Below the pieces are notes generated by a model that was given only the letters and a program-made list of their open reading frames with translations, made no database searches and had not been told where the DNA came from. A stretch of DNA of 64,000 nucleotides from Psoroptes ovis. Its lineage: Eukaryota > Arthropoda > Arachnida > Sarcoptiformes > Psoroptidae. Made by a program: the position numbers and the translations under genes. The stretch spans positions 4,561,501 through 4,625,500 of the forward strand of contig PQWQ01000001.1 of assembly GCA_002943765.1 (NCBI GenBank), in the 5' to 3' direction. Below are positions 1 to 11,523 of the stretch, piece by piece; the stretch's first letter is position 1; every line of letters begins with the position of its first letter.

Positions 1-2584
1 TATTAACCTTGCAGGTTATTCATCGAAGCATGCGTAATATGCTTCACATATATTCTGCAGACAAATACCTGTTGTGAAAATTGAAATTTCAAATTTATTT
101 TATTTCAAATTTTAATTATTAATCACAGACTAACAAACAAACAAAAACAGATGAAAATAAATATTGATTGCCCTGCAGGTATTTGATTTGAAAATCTTTC
201 TTATTTCCAATTTTTATTTTTTCGATTTAAAAAATTACATTGATTTTACCCGAAATAAACAATTGATTTACAATCGATTTTACACAGGTGAATTTTGAAT
301 ATTATTTCGATAATTTTCATTTCCCAAAATTAAATATTTTGTCAATTTGTAACCATTCAATAAAACTATAATCATAATTCATGTCTATCTTTAATATGTG
401 AATATATGTGAGCATATAATGCACGATATGACGCCGCCGTCGTATGCAAAATATATGCATACGCAAAGAGATAAATGTTAATGAACTTTTCTTGACTTGT
501 GGTACCCAAATATATTTGATTAGTAATTTAGTGGTGTTTTTGATTGGCCAAAAAAAAAAAACGAAAACCAAAGAAACGACGAAAAACAAAATTAAGGCAA
601 TTGACTTTATTTATTTGTAATAATCAAGATTCATTATCTATGTTTGATTATGACTATCTATCTATTATCATCAGTGTGATATATGTGAATATGTACAGAT
701 AAATAATAAATATGTGTACAGATAAACATGTGCGTGAACAATATTGAAAAATACCGGGGCAAAACGATGTATCAATAATATTTGTATTTGAATGAATTAT
801 TCGATTTAATATTAAGTCATATATCAATTTCGATTGAAATTACCAAAAATTGGTATAATGATAATTATATACGCGCGTGTTCTAATTTTGAAAAATTCAT
901 TGATTTCGATTCAATTTCAATGAATTCAGAATTGATTCGTGTTTGTTTTACTGTTTTTCACTCTCGAAATTCATACCAAATGAGTAATGAGACAAAAACA
1001 AAACACCAATACAACAACAACAACGAAAGATAGATACTCGAGTAACCATAGGGCCAAAAATAAATATAAATGTTAATGGTTTTTTTCCAATTGGTTAGGA
1101 TCATGATTTAGCTGGAATAATGGCTTGAAAATTTCGTTTGATGATATGAGAGTAAAAGATATTTATTTATTTATTTCTATTCATTTACTTGTGTCACTAT
1201 GGTTTCGAAAATCAATCAATTTTGCCAAATAATATGAATATGAAGAAATGAAAAATGAGAAACATAATGATGATTGACAATTGTCATCGACGCTGTGGTT
1301 GTTGTTGTCACAATTGTCAGATTACAAAGAATTACACACACAGAAAAGTCTACCTGACCCTATGTGTGTGTGTGCGCTCATACAAGGTACATACCTTGTG
1401 TTTGCACATATAGCATTTGAAATATTTTGGAGAAAAAAAATGTGAAAAACTGTTGATGAAATCTTTATGATGAATCTTTACAAAAATAAATTAGCCGATA
1501 ATCACATACATTTATGATTTTGAAAAATGTTTTTGAAAAGTTTTTCTTCGGAAATTTTCAATTTTTAGGCTCTTTTGAGCAAATTACCCTATCACACCCA
1601 CCTAAGACTAGGGTTTTTCGCTAGAAAATCATGGAAAATCATGGAACAAAGAATGATTTCATGGTTTATTGATTATTATCATCATCATCATCATCATATG
1701 TTGGTTGTTTTAGCGTTAAACGATTCAACGAAAGAAACATATGATTGTATTTGTTTTATTAATATTATTACGACGTCGAAAGGCTATTGAACACATAGAG
1801 AATCATTGCTGCAATGAGAAATTGCAAATAGAAACATAATGGGGAAGAATAAAACAATGATAATAATTTATATGACATTTGTTTTTTATTATCCAAAAAA
1901 AGTTTTTCAAAAAAAAAAAAAAAAAATTCATTTGATTTTGTTTCATACAGAAAACTATCAAACAAAAAACAAAGTAATACAAAATAATGGAATGAATGAC
2001 AAATAATGAAGTAATTGCGTGATAAATTAAACAAAATAATGATAATCGTAATAATAATCGATAACATATTAATGTGTATATGTGAATAAGTTTTGTTTAT
2101 AATGAAATGATAATAAAATTTTTTTTTTTAAATAAATAATTCTTCAAATATAATGGATGCTGTCGTTCAAAGTTTTTTCTTTGTTGCATTCACATTCATT
2201 CATTCATTCATTCATTCATCAACTCAAATTTCGCCAATGTTTCAATTGATTTTCATCATTGAACAATGTTGAAATGGAAATATTTGAATAAATAAACATT
2301 TGATTGATCAAAATGAATGATTGAATGATTGAATCAATATCAATGAAAATCAATGAATGATAAAAAAAAAATCAAAGAATCAAAACAATCAATGATCATT
2401 CAAGATGAATAAACGAATAATTTTTTGAATGGATAATTGAATAAATATTGATGATGATCAATGAATGAATGAATCAATCAATTACGCAGTCAATCAATCA
2501 ATTAATTGTCATCAATTCAATTCGTTCTTCTGTGTGTGTAATGATGAATAAATTATCCCCATTTGTTTTTCAAATTCTACCATG

Positions 2585-2612
2585 AAAATGACCATTACGA
2601 AATGGTCATTTT
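2585..2612. repeat. Perfect 12-bp hairpin, 4-nt loop
   Basis: AAAATGACCATT at 2585-2596 pairs exactly with AATGGTCATTTT at 2601-2612 around the loop ACGA. It is isolated in non-coding DNA. No function can be assigned; it may be a decayed MITE core. Confidence 0.6.
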
Positions 2613-4853
2613 TTATATCGGTGTGAGAAAATTTCCATGAAATTTTTTTTCCCCATTTGAAATTAATTCAATCTGATTGATTGATTGGTAGATTGGAAGA
2701 TTCAGGTTAAATGAATGAATGAATAAATGATGAAATCATTTTGATGATTCATTTAATCAGTGGATTCTAATCAAAAATGAAATTTAGAATTGAAAAATTT
2801 GAAAAATTTTGAACCCGGTAGAAAACAATGAAAAATGAGCGAATCAATGACTTTTGACAATTGACGATCGTAAATCGTCAGAAAAAAATCGATGAAACAA
2901 ATCGAAATCAATCGAATTAATCAAATGATCGATCATTGATCAATCAAATTTTAGTAAATTCATCCATTCACAAACTGATAACAAATTTTGACATTTGAAA
3001 TTGAAGAATTCAATCAAAAAAAATATTAATCCGATTATCAAATTTATTCGATTCAATCAAAAAAAACAAAAGTCAATAAATCGATAAATTGAATCAATCA
3101 AATGATTGAATATTTCGATTTTTTTTTGTTTCAGACATTATTGCCGATCATCATTGATCGATGATTTTGATGATGATATTTGATTCAATATCTTCGGAAG
3201 ATATGGCCATTTGAAAACATTCAAAAATCACTGTGATCAACGATCGAATAATGACAATTAATTGTAATGATGATGATGATGATGGACAACGATCGAATGG
3301 AGACATCAAACAAATAAAATAAACAAATGGACATTTGTATTGACCATGAATGTCTGATTATTATTTATTAGTTTTTTTTCATTTTCAAAATTTTGAAATT
3401 TTATGTTTTTGATTGTATTTCAGTTTATTGGTCGTTGTTTGTCAATGACAAAACAAAAAATTTTTTCATTTTTTCCAAAACAAAATTTGACCTTTAAATC
3501 AATGAATGTAATGTGAATGAATTAGTGAATTTCCCTATTTTTTTCAGTCATCATTTTAGTTTCGATTAAAATTGATTTGGTATATCGGTGATATATGAAT
3601 TTTTTTCAAGATGAATTAATTGAAATTCAGACGAATTGATTAATTGAAAATTCAAAATTTTCGCAACGAAAGAATTTCCTATTATTCATTTTTATACAAT
3701 GAATTTTCGACAATGTCATCATTGATTTGTCGCTATTGTTCTCCATTATTTTACTAATTACTGTGAAGTTATCTAGTCTCTGGTATTTTTGATATTTGAT
3801 TTCGAATATTTGATAGGATTGAATAATGATAATAATAATTTATAAAAATTGGAATAAAATATGTAACTACTTTTATAATTCAAAAACAATCGATGAATGA
3901 TGACAATGACAAAATTTTTTATAATGTATTTTTTTGGAATTCATTTCTTCGAAGAAATTGAATAAAAAAGATTGAAATCACTGAAATTGTGAATATATTT
4001 TGTTTCGGATTCGGATATCATTTTTTGCAGATTAAATCTAACAAATAATGAAAAAGGTGGGAAGCGAAATATAAAAAAAAATTCAAAAAACAAACACATG
4101 AATACAATCAGTGGAAATGAAATGAAATGAAATAAAACGAAATCAAATCAAATAAATCGAGAATGAATAGAATGAATTAAATGAATAGCATAACAAATCA
4201 TGACACTTGTTGTTGGTATTATTTTTGAATTATTATTTGTTCATATTCATCGTAGATATTTATGATGATAATAATTTCATTTCATTTCATTTTATTTCAT
4301 TTCAAACTGAAAAAAAATACAGCATCATCATTATCATCATCATGATCGTAAAACATTTTTTTTTCAAAGAAAATTGAAAGATAAATAAATCAAATATTTT
4401 TACACCGCAATATATCACCATCACCGCCACCACCACCACCTTCGTAATAATCAACACCGTACACATACACACACAAATGAATTTATGATCATACACAAAC
4501 AAACATATGCAAATGCACTCAAACATATGCAAATGAACACACGAATCATTTCGAAAAAAAAACAATGATCACCATGGTAAATCATCATAATAATAATGGT
4601 AAAATAATGATTTAATTTGTTGGAAGCTTCGTATATTTCTATGCATTTCTAAATATACCATTTCTCCGGTTTCGGTTATCTTTCTAGATTTATTCAAATC
4701 ATAAAATAATTCGATTGATTGCCCTTATTTAAATATATATATGAAGATTTATCTATATGGATCCACACACACACACACACACATAAATCTAAATAACTGA
4801 ATTAAGATTAAACATTCAATCTTCAATTATCGAACAAAAAAATCAAATCAAAT

Positions 4854-4854
<1 letters not shown>

Positions 4855-4892
<38 letters not shown>
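4855..4892. repeat. (TCA)n microsatellite
   Basis: About 12 uninterrupted TCA units. TCA/ATG trinucleotide runs recur throughout the window and explain most of the poly-His, poly-Ile and poly-Met reading frames. Confidence 0.9.
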
Positions 4893-5190
4893 GTAATCAA
4901 ATAATGCAAAAAATACCGAAATAATCATATAAAATGAATAACCTTTGGTCTTTCTTCTCATTCGATCGGATGAATGATAATTTTCATAACAATTTATGAA
5001 ATTGAAATCTGTAGAAAATCTGGAAAATACCTGTAAAAATACAGCCTTAAATATCTCATAGTCATCATCATCAACCTAGTGTCTTGAGAGGTTGATATCG
5101 TTAAGGTTTGAAAACAAACGATCTCACACGCAAATATTTTCAACCTTTACAATAATCTTTACCATCACCAACCACCAACAACCAACCACA

Positions 5191-5213
5191 ACCACCACCA
5201 CCACCACCACCAC
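5191..5213. repeat. (ACC)n microsatellite
   Basis: An ACC trinucleotide run inside a longer ACC/AACC-rich tract that begins near 5161. Confidence 0.85.
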
Positions 5214-5425
5214 CCACATTGAAATTTTTAAATTGGATTTAAATAAGAAACAAACGAGGAAAATATATCATTTTTTTTTACTCTGATAATAATAATAATT
5301 ATTATTATTATTATTGTTTCAACTATTGAATTGAATGAATGAATCGAGAAATGGAAATTAAATTTAATCAAAATATAAATAAATAAATGTGAATAAATGG
5401 ATGAATAAATGCTTCATATTTCTTA

Positions 5426-5570
5426 CAAGGGAACATTGCCAACTGCCGGATCGGGATCGAGATAATTCTTGTATCATTTATTAGGGTATGCCTTGGCATA
5501 ACTATTTCGAGGGGTCTTAGCTGCCACCTCTTTATCAGTGAGCGTGAGGGGGCGAAAAGAAGTGCATGAG
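5426..5570 (+). repeat. Left terminal inverted repeat of the pogo-like element
   Basis: 145 bp, identical to the reverse complement of 7844-7988. The match stops after GTGCATGAG at 5570. Confidence 0.95.
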
Positions 5571-5694
5571 TTTTTAAGTGAAAAATTGTTCTTATCTGGG
5601 CCCTAGTTTATAGTTGAATCGACTCATTTTCATATTGTCGTTCGTGCTGATCATTTAATAAAGAGTGTTTCAATCAAGCTACCTGCAAGACAAG

Positions 5695-5888
5695 TAAGTG
5701 AATGATGAACATTGGCTGTTGATAAATTGAAGTCATATAAGATTCTCACAAGCGGCAGAGGTAAGTCTGATCGCCATCTCTTGATCACTGACCATTTTTC
5801 GATTGAAGATCCATCTCTCACCTTATGATGCTTATGAGAATCTTATATGATTACAATTTATCAACAGTCAATGTTCATCATTCACTTA
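5695..5888. repeat. Subterminal 59-bp inverted repeat inside the transposon
   Basis: Arms at 5695-5753 and 5830-5888 are inverted copies with four mismatches in 59 bp, separated by 76 bp. The structure lies between the left TIR and the transposase. It could be a nested MITE, a subterminal transposase-binding region or a transcript hairpin. A strong splice-donor match (GAG|GTAAGT) lies in the loop near 5761, so a 5' untranslated intron is possible. Confidence 0.85.
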
Positions 5889-6373
5889 TCTTCCTTTGAA
5901 CAGTCCACAGTGAAACACCCTTTAGTGTCGTGAAATTTCAGAAATGGTGCAGAAAATTTATGGAAAAATTGTTTGTAAAAAATCTTCCTGAAAATCATCG
6001 AAAAATTCCACGTGTTTCCTTGATTGCTATAAATTTCTATTCCATTGGTTTCTGAACATTTCCAGAAATTTCTGTTAATTTTGATTTCATATAAAAACCA
6101 TTGTACTGTCAATTGCTATATCATCCATTTGAATTTTCCTCTGTGTTGTGTATAATTGATTTAAAATTTTTCATCTGTTTCAAAATTAATCCAAATTCCC
6201 TTTATCACAAAGAATTGTAAGTCATCATTTTGTATTTGATTTAAATTTATAATATTCATTTGTAAACTTTAATCAGAAATAAAAGTACAATTTTGGTTCA
6301 AATAAAAGTCGTCCATTGTTTTGAATTTCGCACGACACTTTAGTGTTTGAACTTCGGCAAAGTGACTTACACA

Positions 6374-7879
6374 ATGAACATTAATTGTGGATCATTATTA
6401 GAGGAACTTCGAAAGATAAATATCCCAAGACCATCTCGTGAGGCAAACGAAGCCGAAAAAGAGCTTTCGAGGAGCATTTTAGGTTTGATAAGAAAAATCG
6501 AAGAGGCTTCGAACTACGAAATGATCGAAGACGAGGAGCTTTTACCTGATCCGTCTGAAGATGAAATTGAGTACGTCACCACCTTCGAACCACTGCAAGC
6601 GCCGACGGAATTCTTTACATACGAGTACATTGAAAGAGTATTGAAGTATAAAGACGAAGGACATTCATTTTCATCCGTGCAACATATGTTCAGGAGGGTA
6701 AAACATGACAAGTACTTGACGAATTTCCGACGATATTTGGAGAAAATGGGCACAAATCGTGAAAAGTATGCGAAGATATCATCTCACTGCTGGACAATGT
6801 TCACCTCGGCAAGGGCTAATAACTCAACTATTCATGACCGGGATCTCCGTAGATGGGCGCTCGAAGAGGCTAGACGACTTCAATTGGTTGACTTCAGGGC
6901 TTCGAGTTCATGGATTTATGAATTTAAAAAGAGAAACAAAATCGTTTCTCGTAAAATTACCAAATTCGTCACAATGAAACAGCAAAGGGACAAAGAGGAA
7001 ATAGAAAACAAAGGCGTCGAGTTTCTCCACGATTTCAATGAGGAAATAGTTCCGAACTTTTCGCCGGAGCAGATTATCAATACTGATCAGTCTGGCTATC
7101 AATACGAGATGCATGGTAACAGGACGTTATCGTTCGAAGGAGAAAGAGATACTTTAGATGCCGCTCGTTCATCTTCTTCTTTGACACATTCTTACACTAT
7201 TCAGCCAATGATATCGATGGCAGGAAAACTTCTTCCACGGTTAATGATCGTCTTGCAAGAACCAAGCGGCAAATTCGGACCAAGAGTAGCTGCATCATTG
7301 CCAAGAATACCAGGAGTATTTATCACTTGTAGCAAATCAGGCAAAGTCGAGAAATCGATCTTGAAAGAGTGGGCAGACCAATGTCTTAATGCCGTCGTTG
7401 AAGAAAAAGCGTGTCTCGTTATTGATTCCTTTTCTTCTCACAAGGCCGCAGATCTATTCGAAATCGAAGGCAAAGAAATCACAATAAGGATGCTGCCAGA
7501 AGGCTCGACATCTTTCCTTCAGCCATTAGACGTATATTTTTTCCATCAGTGGAAAGACTTTATGAAAAGGTTCACTGAGCGAATCATCCTCGACGATCTT
7601 CCAGTTGTTCTACATGATCGAAAAACAGTTATCGTCGCTCACTCTCTAATTTGGAATCAGTTCAGAGCCCCGGTATTCAACACTATGATCTTGTTTGCAT
7701 GGAAAAAATCTGGCTTTCCTGTCGACTGCCCGATGTTTGACCCGATCGATAAGGTTCTCTTTGATGTTTTGGACGAAAAATGTTCGATCGACTGCAATGT
7801 TTCGGCTTTTATTCAATGCGGTTACTGTAAAAAGCCTCTTTGCCTCATGCACTTCTTTTCGCCCCCTCACGCTCACTGA
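6374..7879 (+). CDS. Pogo/Tigger-like transposase (CENP-B-type HTH plus DDD endonuclease)
   Basis: An intact 501-aa protein if the first in-frame ATG (6374) is used; an in-frame TAG lies upstream at 6341. The N-terminal third is acidic. A CENP-B/Tc5-type helix-turn-helix is visible at about residues 150-200 (motif WIYEFKKRNKIVSRKI), expected to bind the TIRs. The catalytic domain resembles the DDE superfamily used by pogo/Tigger/Jerky proteins. Its acidic triad is D238 (TDQSG), D351 (VIDSFSSH) and D386 (LQPLDVYFF), with 34 residues between the last two. The C-terminus has a C-x2-C-x4-C-x2-H cluster (CGYCKKPLCLMH) and ends inside the right TIR. Codon use is richer in G/C than in the host genes of this window. 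Nothing looks broken, so the element may be able to move itself. It would cut and paste the flanking 145-bp repeats in the nucleus. Confidence 0.85.
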   Translation: MNINCGSLLEELRKINIPRPSREANEAEKELSRSILGLIRKIEEASNYEMIEDEELLPDPSEDEIEYVTTFEPLQAPTEFFTYEYIERVLKYKDEGHSFSSVQHMFRRVKHDKYLTNFRRYLEKMGTNREKYAKISSHCWTMFTSARANNSTIHDRDLRRWALEEARRLQLVDFRASSSWIYEFKKRNKIVSRKITKFVTMKQQRDKEEIENKGVEFLHDFNEEIVPNFSPEQIINTDQSGYQYEMHGNRTLSFEGERDTLDAARSSSSLTHSYTIQPMISMAGKLLPRLMIVLQEPSGKFGPRVAASLPRIPGVFITCSKSGKVEKSILKEWADQCLNAVVEEKACLVIDSFSSHKAADLFEIEGKEITIRMLPEGSTSFLQPLDVYFFHQWKDFMKRFTERIILDDLPVVLHDRKTVIVAHSLIWNQFRAPVFNTMILFAWKKSGFPVDCPMFDPIDKVLFDVLDEKCSIDCNVSAFIQCGYCKKPLCLMHFFSPPHAH

Positions 7880-7988
7880 TAAAGAGGTGGCAGCTAAGAC
7901 CCCTCGAAATAGTTATGCCAAGGCATACCCTAATAAATGATACAAGAATTATCTCGATCCCGATCCGGCAGTTGGCAATGTTCCCTTG
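7844..7988 (-). repeat. Right terminal inverted repeat of the pogo-like element
   Basis: 145 bp, a perfect inverted copy of the left repeat. The last 11 sense codons and the stop codon of the transposase (stop at 7877-7879) lie inside it, so the left repeat carries the same coding segment in antisense. Confidence 0.95.
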
Positions 7989-10900
7989 TTAGTCATAATC
8001 CATAAATGGCAATCAACACATAGACAAACATAGATCTTAGATATTTAATCATAATAATAATTTCAGCTCAAACATTTGGAAAAATATAGAAAAAAACCCT
8101 TAAAATATCATGAAAATGACGAATGTGAAAATGGAAAAATTCTTTTCAATAAATGTTTGAATGAATTTTTCAAATAAAATTGAATTCATTCATTTCTGGT
8201 TAAAACCAATTTCCACAAGTTGATTTCTTCTTTAATACATTCTTTTGATTAATTACGAAATACAATATTTCAAATGTCTAACTGAATTTTAAAATAAGAA
8301 AAAAAAATGAAAAAAAATTGATTATAAATATAATAAATATGATGTAAATAAAAACGTGGATGAAGATTGGTGAACAAATATTCAGATAAACAAATAAAAC
8401 AATGCTGTGGTGAGTGGCGATGTTAACACATTGATGGTCTAAAACTAGCATTAAAAACAGCAACAACAAAACAACAATTATTTCGCCTTTATATATGTAC
8501 ATGATTGTTCATCACCACAGCTACTAACAGTTCATCTACTAACAGTGAAAATTCATACATTGATTGGATGATGATGATGAACTTGAGTAACTGTTTTCTC
8601 AACAAAAAAATTCTCAATGATCATCATTATTATTATTATCATTATGATATATGACATTTTCATCGAGACCATAATTCATTCAGGCGAAATTCAATGTTTT
8701 TTTCTCATATATTTTTCGATCATCATTGAAATTCATCATTGAAATTCGTTCAAAAAATTTCAAATGAATCGAAACAAACGAATGAACGCAATGATAATGA
8801 TGAAATTATAAATATTCACCCAAAAAACAAAGCAAACTTATATTAACCAAACTGTATAAATAAATCAAACACTTATACACAAACAACAAACCAAACAAAC
8901 ACATATATCACCATATTTTACGGTGATTATATACCGAGAACGGAATTATCATTCATTTATTTATTCAGTCATTTATTTGAATATTCAGTCATTTATCCAC
9001 ATAATTCATTAATTCAATCATCTGTAACATTCGTATATGAATGATATATTGTCCACATTTGCAATTTGATCTCGAATGATCATCATTATAATTATAAATA
9101 TTGTTATTATTTTGAAATTTTCTTTGACTTTAAATTCAGATTAAAGATTCAAAAATGAATAACACAATATTTCAAGACAATATTCATCAATCACATAAAC
9201 ACACACACATCTATCCACATACATTCAAATGATATATATTTGATGATCATCATCAAGATCATCAGCATCATATTCGATGACGCTGACGATGCATGCATTG
9301 TGTGTGTTCTAAATTTATAAATTTGATGAATGTTTGATTTGAAAATTTTTTCAAATTTTACAATTTTGAAAAAAAAACATTTCATTTCTCAATTTACTCG
9401 CACACACCGAACATTTTACTTCTTTTAATTCTTCATTCATTCGTATTCACCATATCCATATAATAAATGAATTCTCAATGAGCTGTATCATTTTCGTTAT
9501 TCGGTAGTTTTTGCTGTTGTGTCTGTGTGTGTGTGTGTTTGTTATAATTATTCTTAAATTTCGGTTGAATTTATAAATGTTTGAATTTGTACGAGTCATT
9601 CAATCATTTTTTTTCGGTTCCTCGTGTGTTTGAATTGAATTGAATTGAATTTAAATCAAATCAAATCAAATGAATGAATGAATGAATGGATGAAATCATT
9701 GCTCTCTGTCTTCATGTGTGTGTGTTAGTGTATTTCAACGAATATCTCTCTGTTTTTCAATATGAATAAAAATTTGTGGATCATTCATTCATTCATCCAT
9801 TTTCTCAGTCAATTTCAATTTATAAATCTTGGTTTTTTTCCAATTTGATTTTACTGTATTTTTCGAAAATGATTATCATCATCATCATCATAATGATGAT
9901 TATGATTACACACAGTTAACAGTGGTCTGATTAGTGTCTTTTCTTCGAAGTCAAAGTATATTTGAATTTTCACATGGAATATTCGTGTATTCCTGCATAT
10001 TCCTGAATATATATCGGCTTCGAGACGTTCAAACATAGTTCTGGTTGGATGCCAATTTATTCATTTATTCATTTATTTATTTATTTATTTTTTCATTAAT
10101 ATTATTATTATCATCAGAAAAGACATATGAGTCTCGAATGTCATAGTTTTTTTTTATTTTTTGGTTGAAGCCGGTCAAAAATTTTCAAATAAATTCAAAG
10201 TGAAAAATGAATGAATTTGAATGAATGAATGAATGAATGCGAATGGAATCAAATATAAAATCCATCAATCATTTTGATTTTTTTTTTGTAAATTTCAATC
10301 TTTCTTATAAGAAAAGTCTTAGAGCTTTATTGAAGCTTTCGAAGCTTCAAATACAACTTGAAGATTCATCAAGAGATGAGAGATGGAAGAGATTTCCTTT
10401 CACAAAATTTTCAAATTTTACAAATGTATAAAAATATGAAACAGATTTTATTTTTAAAATCAAAGAAAAATGAATGAAGAATAAATGAATTCATTTTTCA
10501 AATCTTGATTTGTTCATCATCACTGATGATGTTCACTGATTATCAGATTTAAGATTTGTTTGAATTAAATTTTTTTTTCTTTTTTGAAAATCTTTGAGCA
10601 ATAACGATGATTTCTTGTGATTACTTATGATTTTACTGCGAAATACTTTTGAAAATTTAAATTTTTCAAAATTTTTTAAACGATTTGAATTGAAGCAAAA
10701 CAAAATTCAATGAATTCATCAAAAAAATAAAATAAAAAATAATACAAATTGTTTAACCTTCAAACCGAATATAGTCATATTAATATTATTATAAAAATAT
10801 ACAAATCGGATAAATTGGAAGAAATTCGAAGAAAATAATCTAAGAAAATGAAATAAGAAAATATTTGAATTATCTTTCATTTTTTCAAAAAATGAAAATG

Positions 10901-11096
10901 AAAATCTTTCATTTTTTTCAAATGAGATTTATCTTTTCTCTCTCTGCCTATCTCTCTGTACGACGATGATTATGTTTGATTGCTTGCTGGCTTTGGTTTG
11001 GTTAATAAGTCTTCAATTGGTTGCATACACATGTCTCCATGTGTATGGATGAGTGTGTGTGGATGTGTGAAATGTGTGCGATAAATATCAATGAAT

Positions 11097-11121
11097 GAAT
11101 CAATCAATCAATCAATCAATC
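11097..11121. repeat. (CAAT)n microsatellite
   Basis: A tetranucleotide run that continues into GATCGATT-type words. It is representative of many CAAT/CATT runs in this window. Confidence 0.8.
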
Positions 11122-11440
11122 GATTGATCGATCATCAATCATCAATGAAAAATTTTTGTGGCTTTTTAAATTCAATGAATTTTCATTGTTTCAAATATTT
11201 TAATTTTTCTACTATTTATCTGATCGTATTTTGATCAATAAATTAGGACAAACAATCAATACAAATTGAAATTAAATGATGATTAATTTCTGGCCAAACA
11301 AACAATTTCAAAATTTTTTAGTACAATGTAATCAATTATCTATTGGTTTGTTTGTTTTTTGTGTATTTGAAACAAATGATAATAATAATACTAATAGTAT
11401 TAATTATTTATTATTATTAAAAACACACTTTTGTGATATA

Positions 11441-11523
11441 TTCCGGCTGTCCGGAAAGTTCTGGCCAATTTTTATGAGCAACTCGATTGATTGAAAGCAG
11501 AATGAACTTTACGGACAACCTAA
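11441..11523 (+). mobile_element. Mariner-type MITE copy 1 (subfamily A)
   Basis: An 83-bp element with ends CGGCTGTCCGGAAAG and CTTTACGGACAACCTAA, flanked by TA on both sides (11439-11440 and 11524-11525). It shares an asymmetric interior (AGTTCTGGCC, then ATGAGCAACTC) with the copy at 41172. It has no coding capacity. Confidence 0.82.

Larger units (their letters stand above)
1..5422. other. Gene-free AT-rich region with simple repeats
   Basis: No coding region is supported here. The open frames are short, start at non-ATG codons or translate simple repeats into His, Phe or Ile runs. Recognisable contents are a CATT run at 2193-2220, many ATTGAT/TGAATGA-type words between 2,200 and 3,100, a perfect 12-bp hairpin at 2585-2612, a TCA run at 4855-4892 and an ACC run at 5191-5213. 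A short perfect palindrome (ACAAGGTA-CA-TACCTTGT) lies at 1382-1399. No splice-bounded exon with protein-like composition was seen. Confidence 0.6.
5426..7988 (+). mobile_element. Complete pogo-like DNA transposon with 145-bp TIRs
   Basis: A 2,563-bp unit is bounded by inverted repeats at 5426-5570 and 7844-7988 that match at all 145 positions when compared base by base. The ends read CAAGGGAACATTGCC. TTA flanks both sides (5423-5425 and 7989-7991), compatible with a 3-bp target duplication, or with a TA duplication if the right end carries one extra base. The unit contains one intact transposase gene. Its base composition is visibly less AT-rich than the flanks. Identical long TIRs and an unbroken ORF indicate a recent insertion. 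The pogo/Tigger assignment rests on the DDD-type catalytic domain and the CENP-B/Tc5-type helix-turn-helix; the repeat length and possible TTA duplication are atypical for that group. Confidence 0.88.

Noticed and set aside
4855..4892. Regular repeats that might suggest a CRISPR-like array
   Set aside because: Uninterrupted trinucleotide microsatellite in a eukaryotic genome; no spacers.
6759..6977. Overlapping +1-frame and antisense open frames within the transposase
   Set aside because: Shadow frames of the transposase gene without their own signals.
5426..7988. piggyBac identity for the large transposon, suggested by its Cys-rich tail
   Set aside because: The flanks are TTA rather than TTAA, the ends do not start with CCC, and the catalytic domain has pogo-type TDQSG, VIDSF and LQPLD motifs.
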